NCBI RefSeq assembly: GCF_029227915.1
Contig: NC_079880.1
Location: forward strand, 11,437,501 to 11,497,500
Reading direction: 5' to 3'
DNA length: 60,000 nt
DNA from: Hydractinia symbiolongicarpus
Taxonomy: Eukaryota > Cnidaria > Hydrozoa > Anthoathecata > Hydractiniidae
The notes beneath the pieces were generated by a model. It was not told the DNA's origin, ran no database searches, and saw nothing but the letters and a program-made list of their open reading frames with translations. Of the stretch, positions 25,596-34,415 are shown piece by piece. Within the stretch, counting starts at the first letter, position 1, and each line of letters opens with the position of its first letter. Both the position numbers and the translations under genes were made by a program.

Positions 25596-28030
25596 GGGTC
25601 AAACTTGACTGGTCGTACGCAGTGGTGTGGAACATGAAATCACTTGCAAACCTATTTGAGAAATGTACACAAAACATTAAAACATTGAAACTAGAAACCA
25701 AATCTAGAGACAACAGTGAATACGTTAAGCTCCGAAACAGCCACAAAAAACTTATCAGAAAAGCCAAGTCAAAATTCATTCTAAAATCGTTATCATCGAG
25801 TAATCCTAAGGAAGTATGGAAAACTATCCACAGGATTCTCAAACCACCAACCGCTAGAATAAAGTTTGATCCTGATAAACTGAATGATCACTATACCACA
25901 CTCGCATCTCGTCTTTGCGAGAAAGAAAACGTTCCCTTGAATCCCAAACAGCTCATATCTGCACCACCACTTGATACCGAACAGTTACTACAAATGCACG
26001 AAACAACCTATGAAGAGGTAAACAAGATCATTCGAAATCTTCGGAGTGACTGCTCGAGCGGCCATGATAACATCCCTGTCAAATTCCTGAAGCCAGTCCA
26101 TGACTACATCGCGTCCCCACTTGTTCACATTATAAACAGTTGCATCACCACAAGATCATTCCCTGATCTATGGAAACTGGCACGCGTCTGTCCAATTCCA
26201 AAAGTTGCGAATCCAACAGTGGCAAAAGACTTCCGTCCAGTCTCCATCTTACCAATCCTATCAAAAATCTTCGAGAGAGTAATCTTGAACCAAATACTAA
26301 CCTTCGTCGAATCCAAAGTATACAACACGACACAATCAGGATTCCGAAAGGGACATTCCACCACCACTCTTCTCTTGAAACTGCGTGACGATATTGTAAA
26401 AGCAATGAACAAAAATGACATAACCATCGCAGTAATGATCGATTATTCCAAAGCGTTCGATACCATCGACCATTTAATATTGGTACGCAAACTGAGCCGA
26501 TTAGGATTTGGACAATCAATTATTTCACTTATCGTCAGTTATCTGTCGAACAGAAAACAATATGTACAGGTCGACGACCGAAAATCCCAAACCAAAAATA
26601 TTTTCTTCGGAGTGCCGCAAGGAAGTATCCTTGGCCCGATTTTATTCAACATATACGTTGCCGACCTACCAAATGAAATCCAAACAACCTCCATCCAATA
26701 TGCCGATGATACGACCCTCTGCAAATCATGTCCCAAACAAAACCTTTTCGAATCCATCAAGGCAATTGAACTAGACCTAACATCACTATGCAACTGGTCG
26801 AGAGATAATGGTCTGATTTTCAACAGCGACAAATTACAAATGATGGTTATTCGAAAACCCAGATCACTGCCATCAGATCGATCCTACCTCCTACGTTCAG
26901 AAGGCCGATCAGTAAGACAAGAACTGTATGTCAAGATACTCGGTATCCAAATGGACGAAAACCTCTCCTGGTTACCTCAAGTGAATTATGCAACAAAGTC
27001 AGCTTACGCAAATTTACAAACGATAAAAAGGTTCAAGAGATTCACCCCGTATAGAGTTCGGAAAACACTCGCGGAATCTCTTGTCCTCTCCAAACTGAGT
27101 TATTGCAATACCGTGTACGCTCAAATTCCGCAATACTTGAAAAAGCGCATCCAACGTGTACAGTTGTGTGCAGCCGGGTACGTTCTCCGTCGCTACTGCA
27201 CCCTGAAAGATGTGACAAGTTTGGGTTGGCTTCTTGTTGAGCAACGTTGTGAATTGGACCTCTCGATCGCAGGTTTCAAAGCTTTAAACGATGAAAAGTG
27301 GCCGGACTACTTGTCTATGAAAAAGCTCAAGTTCAAAAGGACTCTCCGATCTATTGATAATGGAATAATGATTGAACCTGGTGAAAATGGCACTTTCAAC
27401 AACCAAGTGTCTAAAGTTTTTAATGATTTGCCAAAAAATATACGTAACCTAGATTCAATTTCAACATTTTACAGTCAAACGAAAAAATATTTTTTAGATA
27501 AATCAATCGCCATTGCCTTAGCAAGGGAAGGCTAGGTTCTCCGATTGTATAAGCATTTCCTTATCAATTTCTGCTAAACCAACTCTATCAAGCGCGGGTC
27601 CGAGTTTCCATATTTTTCAACCTCCACCAAGTTTAGACATATCGAACCATATGATAATCTCTGAGCCTCCACAGTGAGCCTTCCTATGCTTGTTTTTTTT
27701 TTTTTTATATATATATATATAGTTATCACATTTGCTGCTACGGTTTCAATGAGCTGTTTATTTCAACACAGCCAACGTTTTTATCTCTAACGAAGTCTTT
27801 CAGAGTCGAAGGAGACCTTCCGCCGATATACAACTATAGCCTATGCCTTTCCTCTATTTAATCTATCAACAACCATTCAACAAAACCTATATCTACAACT
27901 CTTATTGAAACCTAGATCTCCATGCTTCTTGTATCATTTTTGTTCTAAACTTTTTATTCTTATTGTTGTTATTATTATGTTATTATAGGGATAAGAACCA
28001 TTGTATAATAATGGAACCCGAATAAATGTC

Positions 28031-28061
<31 letters not shown>
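25596..28061 (+). mobile_element. 5'-truncated non-LTR retrotransposon (LINE) with poly(A) tail
   Basis: The LINE-derived part begins shortly after an in-frame TGA near 25592 and lacks the endonuclease. After the ORF stop there is about 490 bases of 3' UTR with a T-run and (AT)n tract at 27690-27722, an AATAAA-type signal at 28021 and a run of about 30 A at 28030-28061. The intact frame and long tail suggest a young insertion. I could not find convincing target-site duplications. Confidence 0.85.
25622..27535 (+). CDS. LINE reverse transcriptase (endonuclease domain lost)
   Basis: 637 codons, no stops. Residues 1-135 are the basic linker between endonuclease and RT (typical NPKEVWKTIHRIL block). 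The RT domain runs about 140-400: FRPVSILPILSKIFERV, then the palm motif with DYSKAFDTIDH, GVPQGSILGPILFNIYVADL, and the catalytic YADD at 360-363. The C-terminal region ends with an FNDLPKNIRNLDSISTF block, common at the end of CR1/Jockey-group ORF2. Function: target-primed reverse transcription. Without the endonuclease it cannot nick DNA itself. The annotated start is a GTG in a frame open for a few codons further upstream; the original start was lost by 5' truncation. Clade beyond CR1/Jockey-like is not certain. Confidence 0.9.
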   Translation: MVWNMKSLANLFEKCTQNIKTLKLETKSRDNSEYVKLRNSHKKLIRKAKSKFILKSLSSSNPKEVWKTIHRILKPPTARIKFDPDKLNDHYTTLASRLCEKENVPLNPKQLISAPPLDTEQLLQMHETTYEEVNKIIRNLRSDCSSGHDNIPVKFLKPVHDYIASPLVHIINSCITTRSFPDLWKLARVCPIPKVANPTVAKDFRPVSILPILSKIFERVILNQILTFVESKVYNTTQSGFRKGHSTTTLLLKLRDDIVKAMNKNDITIAVMIDYSKAFDTIDHLILVRKLSRLGFGQSIISLIVSYLSNRKQYVQVDDRKSQTKNIFFGVPQGSILGPILFNIYVADLPNEIQTTSIQYADDTTLCKSCPKQNLFESIKAIELDLTSLCNWSRDNGLIFNSDKLQMMVIRKPRSLPSDRSYLLRSEGRSVRQELYVKILGIQMDENLSWLPQVNYATKSAYANLQTIKRFKRFTPYRVRKTLAESLVLSKLSYCNTVYAQIPQYLKKRIQRVQLCAAGYVLRRYCTLKDVTSLGWLLVEQRCELDLSIAGFKALNDEKWPDYLSMKKLKFKRTLRSIDNGIMIEPGENGTFNNQVSKVFNDLPKNIRNLDSISTFYSQTKKYFLDKSIAIALAREG

Positions 28062-28062
<1 letters not shown>

Positions 28063-28109
28063 AAAAATGTAAACAAACTTTTTAATTACAACCACGTGAG
28101 CTTGTATTA

Positions 28110-28195
28110 AAACGCAAATGTGTCCCACAAGAATGGAAATTTTTGCCTTTCTGAGCACCGAAACGGGAGTAGTCGTGTGTTCGAATCTCATCTTG
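28110..28195 (+). repeat. tRNA-derived SINE-like fragment
   Basis: 'gagcaccgaaacgg' followed by 'gtgtgttcgaatctcatc' resembles the A-box-to-B-box interval of a tRNA; GTTCGAATC fits the B box. The T-stem has a mismatch and the acceptor stem does not close, so this is not a functional tRNA gene. Confidence 0.4.
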
Positions 28196-28199
28196 GTAG

Positions 28200-29090
28200 T
28201 TATTTTTACTTTTTTTTTTTGCTGTTATATAAGATAAGTGTTCAAAATCATTTTTTAACTAACCGGTAAAGTAAAAGTGTCTCCACCAAAGTTTACAAAA
28301 GTGAATGTAGGCAGAATTAAGGTCTCCCAAATGCCTGGAAAGTAGTCTGCAAGAAAGAAACGAAGACTTATCGACCATCAACTTTCTGCATTCCTCTTCT
28401 GGGCTTCACGTTCGAGGAATTTTCCGATCAAGAAGATCTCACAAATCAATTTTGAAGATTAACTGCATAGTGCGTAACAAATATTATTGCCTATTCGAAT
28501 AGCAAAATATGTCGTGTCTAACTGCGTAACAGAAATCACAATTTGATAGACAGCTTTTTGTAAACTTTATTCGCGAGTTTGTTTACGTATATCATACGTC
28601 TTGTTTTTTTATTATTTTCACTTTGATAGAAAACCATTTTATATTTTTTAATACGCAAAGGTAAAAAAAAGGGCGAGAAAAGGTATGTGGTTAACCTAGA
28701 AGCTAAACCACTTTGTCTTCTGAACGCATGACGCCTAAAATTTAAACCTAACCAGCTGCGCATGCAACAACAAAAGAAGATCTAAAACGATTACTAAAAC
28801 TATTCTAGGCAGGGTATCGCTGTTCATTAGAGAAACCGTGTGTTCTACAGTTATAATTAAGGTCAATAAGCAATTTTTTCAGCTAAAATTAAAAAAAAAC
28901 TGCACCTGATCAAACATAGTAGCCGGTGTGTATATAAGTAAAGTTTGCAAGTATTTTTTAGAATTTGGTGGCTACTTTGTTGCATCTATCTTTTGATGTT
29001 TTGTTTACATTTTTGTACAATGTAAGAATTAGTAAACAAACATTAGATTGTCTTGTTTTGCGTGATTTATCTCGATAATGTTGCAGGGTG
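28200..29090. other. Non-coding stretch
   Basis: No gene supported; T-rich tracts and unassignable short frames only. Confidence 0.4.
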
Positions 29091-29095
29091 GGGTT

Positions 29096-29165
29096 AACCG
29101 GCTAGTGGCCTTATGTCAGAGCATTCGCTAAAGTGCGAAAAGTCGTGGGCAGAGTGTAAATCGAT
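29096..29165 (+). repeat. Degenerate tRNA-derived (SINE-like) sequence
   Basis: 'gtggccttatgtcagagcat' resembles a D-arm/A-box, followed by a possible anticodon stem ttcgc/gcgaa and 'agtcgtggg'. The expected GTTCGA B box is lost. Reads as an old tRNA-derived repeat. Confidence 0.4.
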
Positions 29166-29503
29166 TATTCCTGCTTGGTGTTCAGTATAATAAAAACATT
29201 GATATCCTAGGCAGTTATGCGATTGCAGTGCTTGCCTAGCAATAGGAAACTGAAGAAGCTATCCTGGCTGTATGATCATAATAACTAAATAAATATATAA
29301 TGAAATAATAGGTAAAAATATTCCCTGTCCTAATATAATAATTTCAATTGTTATAATACCTTACGGTGAAGCAACTAGTTCTTGAAATTAAGTAAAAAAC
29401 AGAATGCAACACATCCACGCATGGGAATTTCTAAGGGTGGAGACGAAACAAAGGCCTTCACAGGCAACATTGATGAAGAAAACAAAGAATAGGAAAATAT
29501 CAC

Positions 29504-29600
29504 TTGCTCCGAATTGATCGCAATGTTTCATAAGATGCAAAGATGAGCCCTCATCGACAATGACAGTCAAGTCATGATTTCGACCATGACAAGGAAGACC
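29504..29600 (-). CDS. Possible orphan exon
   Basis: Bounded on the minus strand by a good acceptor (TTGTTTACAG) and a GTGATA donor; the 97-nt interval is open in the frame GLPCHGRNHDLTVIVDEGSS. I recognise no family. Its phase does not chain with the donor of the ORF at 32525-33049. Confidence 0.25.
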
Positions 29601-29604
29601 CTGT

Positions 29605-31449
29605 AAACAAACAAGAAAACGATTTTTTTTTGTCAAAGAAATAGTTTTTGTAACAAGTTTTGGATGAATTAAAAAGAAAACCTTTTCTTAACTTGATCCA
29701 TGTTCGCTTTACATATATAACAATAATTAGCGCATTTTTACCTCCCAATGGGGTTAAGAAAGCGGGTCATGTTGTAAACAGCGTTTGAAAAGCTAAATTT
29801 GACATTTTCTTACCCTTTTAAAGATTCTTTAGTCTAGAGCATAATGAAAATAATTTTTTAAAAAATTAAGGACAGCACCCAAGATTTAGACGTTCTTAAA
29901 AAAATGTAAATGTTTAAGGAAGGAATAAAATTCACACAAAAAAACACCCTGAATTCACACTTTTAGTGAACATAAAGCTGTCTTTTTTTATTATTATAAT
30001 TCGATTTATTAATTTCTATTAAAAAGCGGGAATAAATAGTCAACAAACATTTCGTCAAAATATTTTTCTCGCGCATAGTCAGAATACGGCTATCATTATA
30101 AAAAACTAGCCGGGAGACTTAGCGACGGCGCGACGGGTTACGCCACAAGTTATCCAGCATGGAACGACAGGTTGAGCGCTTAAGTGCAAGTAAACCGTGA
30201 AGCATTTTCATGTGTAGCGCTGTAGTAAAGGTATATAGTATTTCGCAAATCTAAAGTAGCGCATATATTGTTATAGTCTTTCAGTTGTAATGTATTTTAG
30301 AGTAAAGAACTTCCCTGCAAATGTAACTAATGTAAAAACACAGGTAGTCATGACAGGCCGACATTTTTTTTCTTTTGTGGAATAAGCTTACTTCAGTGCA
30401 CATAATAGGCGTAATACCCTTTCAAAAAAAGTTTATGGCCTCTTCGCAGAGCTTAAACATCCCCTCAGCAATTTTATTTTGCAGAATAAATTTGCAAAAA
30501 TTCATTGTCAGTTTAAATAAGAACGCACCGACACAAAATTAATTATGGCTAAAAAACAAACTCCAAGTATCAAAGGTTAATTAAACCGTTCTCATCATTA
30601 AATTTTGGCAAAGTTTAAAATAAAGCAAAAGGTGTAGCTAGCTAACTGTGTTTAACATTTAGGATAAAATGATTATTTGAATATTTTTTGCAACCAACTC
30701 TATGTGGCTACTTTCATTTTTTAAGCCAAAGTTAGCCAACAGCAGCCACAACCTGAGTAAATAATGAATTGGAGAAGATAAATAATGTTGGCTAGTTATC
30801 TTTATTCAAGATGCTCCCTCAAAAACTTCGTCCGTAGCTAAAATCTTAAAATTGGTGTGTCGTGACAATATATTTGTCTTAACAAGGAAAACCATACAGA
30901 AAACATATATTACATAAATAAAAAGCTCTCAGAAGAAAAAAGGTTAAACAGACCCCTACAAGCCTAACACTGACCACAATTACTTCCAAATATAAAGCAA
31001 AAAGTACAGAACACTTCTTTCTAAACGATTTTATTGTTTTGATTTTTTGTTAAATTTCAGACTGCTTTTCAATTCATTTGCCGATAGATAAAAAGTTATT
31101 GTGCCAATGTGATAAAAAACGCGGGCAAAAATAATTTAACAGAACAAACACTCGGGCAGTATTTTAAGATTGGTTAACTTATTGATAAAATCGCAGCTCA
31201 CCAAATATACAAAAAGCTGGAAAATAAAACGAAATCTAATTCGTATGATATAAAAGGGTCCTTATTGTGTTGTTTCCGTAGTACCACATTTTTTCTGGTC
31301 TGCAAACAGAAAGATTACGGCTATTAGGGGAGAAAATAGTTGAGAGACCCACGTCGAAACGCCAGGTTAAGCCACAAGTACCTCTGTGACTTGGCCTTAT
31401 AGCTGGTGCAATGCCTAGTAAGAACCGTAAGGTGTACCACACATTCAGG
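29605..31449. other. Non-coding with a mini-Helitron relic
   Basis: Near 30070-30115 the minus strand reads CTAGT followed by ATAATGATAGCCGTATTC, related to the 5' end of the mini-Helitrons at 33407 and 40268; too short to delimit. Nothing else supported. Confidence 0.35.
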
Positions 31450-31770
31450 TAGTGTTTCAGGTTCCAGCAGTAACTTTTCCGCGGCATTAGCTGAAGTAGA
31501 AACACAAATGGTTGTGCCAGTTTTTACCCCATCGTCGAAAAAATAAGTTGCGGAATAAATTTCTGTCAAAATAAAGTATTAAGTGAGAGTAGCCCGATCG
31601 TAGCATGTTTCCCACGTTGGCATGTCGAGGACGCGTAAAATTTGGATTGTTTATTTTCAAAAATCGGGGTTCACGATTGGTTTACTTTGCAACCCTTTCA
31701 AACACATAAAATACGGCCATTATTAAAAAGAATAGCCGCAGTGCGATGGATAAATCAACGAGTTCACCTG
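31450..31770. repeat. Dispersed repeat, copy related to 43500-43880
   Basis: Shares 'gcggaataaatttctgtcaa'-type sequence and a block with gcaacc-ttt-aaac and 'acggccattattaaaaag' with 43680-43900 (gcaaccattttaaac, acagccattatgaaaaat). A related 'attttattttgcagaataaa' lies near 30470. Short frames here are by-products of the repeat. Confidence 0.45.
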
Positions 31771-32524
31771 TTTTTTATATGTCGTATTTCGTATGCTAAG
31801 GCCACTAGTGTACCACTTGAGCGAGAAAGAGATACCATAAGGCTATTATTATGTAGAAATATAGTAAATAGACAGGATTAAACGGATTTAATTGTTAATT
31901 ATTGCAAGTATTTATTTGAAGACAAACAAAAATTTAATAAGTCATTACTATGAAATAATATCATACACGAAAATAAAAATTCGCAGTCAGATAAAAATAA
32001 GAAATTTTGCGAAAATTAAAATTCACGAAAGAATCTTTATACCGCAAAATCCGCGAAATTTCTATTATTTATTATATTAAAATATATGCATTTTACAACA
32101 TCGCTTTTTTACTCACTAATATACTGTTTCTAAAGTGCGCTTCTCACACCTTTTTTGTTAATGTTTTGTTGTTTTTTCTTAAAAGGAAAGAACTTCATTT
32201 TAGTTTTTTTATATACTGTCAAATCTAAACAAAAAACACATTGTAGTAAATCGAATTAAATGTTACTATTTAAAACAGAATTTATTTGTTCATAAACATT
32301 TAGCAAAAAAAAGAAAAAAAAGAAAGAAAAAATACGATCCGTGCATTTAAAAATAATAATAACCCACGAAAGCGATGTTTTCTCTAAACTTCGGGAAATT
32401 ATCTTTTACTATTCTTGGTATGAATTTATAATTTTCCTTCTTTGAACAGAATTTGCCATAATTTCATTCACCGCAGATTTAGCACGCGTGAAAAATTTAC
32501 ATGTCAAATCACTATTGATGACAG

Positions 32525-33049
32525 TCACCTCCAGCATTCGCACCTATATCGCATTAATGCCACAATTCTTTGCTTTACCTGCGGCAAGTCTGAAAGGAAA
32601 TCAATATAAAAGTCTACTTTTTTTTTCAAGAATTCCATGAAGGACTTTTTACTGCTTCCTTCATCTCCGTTAATGTTGGCTTCTTTAAGCTCATCATTTG
32701 CAGCTTCTTGCTTAAGATTCTGATTTTCATCAATATATTTGTTTTCGCAATAAACACCGCATTTCTCCGTTCGACAAATGTCGCTACCTTCTAGTTTCTC
32801 GTTTCGATTTTGCGTTTTGTTGCATACCTTCCTTCTCCAGTAATTATAACATTCTCTCACCAAATTTTGCACACTTTTCTCCTCGTTAGTGTTCACTGGT
32901 GTCACTCGCGGTCGTAATTTGTTCACCCTCTCGATGAAATATAATTCTCGTATTTCTTGCATCCCAATTTTCGGATTTAATAAGACATTTTCAATTTCAC
33001 TTAGGACTGACTCCATTTTCTTGCAAACCTCGCGTTTGCTTGACAACAA
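32525..33049 (-). CDS. Charged protein with possible TFIIS-N (LW)-like region
   Basis: About 160-174 codons. The first ATG is at about 33016 (MESVLSEIENVL). The frame is open further up to a TTTAG that could be a splice acceptor, so this may be an internal exon. The segment ELYFIERVNKLRPRV...VQNLVRECYNYWRRKV matches the pattern of TFIIS N-terminal/LW domains: helix, 'VNKLR', helix with L-V, then a conserved Trp followed by basic residues. The rest is acidic and coiled-coil-prone, with a Cys cluster (CRTEKCGVYCENK). A donor-like CCGCAG|GTAAAG near 32580 suggests the true exon may end there rather than at the stop. If the domain call holds, a role in transcription elongation or chromatin is likely. 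The assignment is tentative. Confidence 0.45.
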   Translation of the reverse strand: MLSSKREVCKKMESVLSEIENVLLNPKIGMQEIRELYFIERVNKLRPRVTPVNTNEEKSVQNLVRECYNYWRRKVCNKTQNRNEKLEGSDICRTEKCGVYCENKYIDENQNLKQEAANDELKEANINGDEGSSKKSFMEFLKKKVDFYIDFLSDLPQVKQRIVALMRYRCECWR

Positions 33050-33406
33050 ATAGGTCAGACGGTATTTCTAAATGACTTAGTTAAAGTTAGTTGTTACGTT
33101 TGAACTGCAAAGAAGGAGAGCAATATGTCTAATGTAATTAAAAAGACATTAAAGGGACACAAATATCGTACGATCCTTGATTACTGATTAATTGTTGGTG
33201 AAGAGTGGTTTCTATTTGGACTACTTTTTTTAGTTGCATAATGTGAGTTTGATTAATTCCTCTAGTTAACTACTCCTGTGCTGGCTGAGTTTTTTAAACT
33301 CGCTAACCATTTGTTATGAAAATAATAAAACATAACCAAAAGACTTCTAACACAAAATAATAAAATTAAATTACTGTTAATCGAGGTAGGAACTGCAACT
33401 TATTAA

Positions 33407-33531
33407 TCTTTTTAGTAATAGCCGTATTGTGTCTGTCTGTCCGCAAGAAAAGTGTCGTGCAACGGGCACACGAAATGGCAGCTATTTTAAAGACTAATGA
33501 CCCCGTGGTTTTTTCACGGGTTAACGACTGG
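33407..33531 (+). mobile_element. Mini-Helitron, copy 1 of a head-to-tail pair
   Basis: Starts TCTTTTTAGTAATAGCCGTA, carries the GTCTGTCTGTC block, and ends with the hairpin CCCGTGG-ttttt-CACGGG, then TTAACGACTGG (CTRR end). A second copy begins at the next base. Confidence 0.7.
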
Positions 33532-33625
33532 TCTCTATAATAATAGGCGTATTTTATCTGTCTCTGTGCAACATGACACCGCAAGTACCGAGACACGCAA
33601 AAAATCCCCACGGCCCCACGGCTTT
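33532..33625 (+). mobile_element. Mini-Helitron, copy 2 of the pair (degenerate 3' end)
   Basis: Starts TCTCTATAATAATAGGCGTA directly after CTGG of copy 1, with a CTGTCTCTGTGC body; the terminal hairpin is decayed to a 'ccccacggccccacgg' patch. Confidence 0.55.
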
Positions 33626-34019
33626 CTTTCGAAGTACCCCTGTTTTTTATCAGCTTTGTTTTGACCGTTCAGGCGTAGTAGATCAATCATGAGGCTCGAT
33701 AATTCACTAATAACCAATACAAGTTCATCGCGGCCTCAACCTGGCGAAAGAGGAAACACGCTACGATTGGGCTAAGCTTACGGAAGCCATTTTGGATTGG
33801 AATTAATGACGTGAGGTTTGTAGGTCTACTTCTAAGTACTTTGTATCTATAGCATTGTTTATTTTCTGTGTGTTTTACATGTTAAGATGAATACTTCTTC
33901 ACGAATTTTAACCATGTATAAATCTTCAACAAACAAATTTTAGGTTTTTAATTTTGAACATAGATTTGAAGAAATCGTCCTAAAAAGCCGGTTGGTTGTT
34001 TAACTAGTCTATAGTTTAT

Positions 34020-34245
34020 ATTATGTGGCATTCTAAAGTAGGGCGAACTCATTTTTAATGTAATTCTTATTATTAAGTGTTTATAAAATTATAATTTAGT
34101 ATGCTGGGATTGGTTTACAATATTTGACACTCTAAAGTAGGGCGAACTCATTTTTAATATAATTCTGATATTGACTGGATATAAAATTATAATTTAGTGT
34201 ACCGTGATTGGTTTATATTATTTAGCACTAAGGGACTAGTAGATT
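34020..34245 (+). repeat. Tandem repeat of about 99 bp, 2.3 copies
   Basis: 'ctaaagtagggcgaactcat' at 34033 and 34132, each followed by a matching AT-rich block ending 'attggttta'; a third partial copy starts near 34205. Confidence 0.8.
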
Positions 34246-34415
34246 AAAAAACCATGCCCACGGTCTGAATGAGGGAAAAACAAACAGACATTAGGAAGAA
34301 AATAAAGGCTGACTGGCTTTCTTTCATAATCAAAGCACGTACACATACATATTTTTATATAGATTATTTACCAATAATTTACCTAGAAGTATAATATATA
34401 GTGCAAACACTTAGC

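Noticed and set aside
24041-25842. 95-codon minus-strand ORF present three times
   Set aside because: Antisense shadow of the LINE frame; the repetition reflects the 757-bp triplication.
28110-28195. Functional tRNA gene
   Set aside because: B-box-like sequence is present but the acceptor and T stems do not pair properly.
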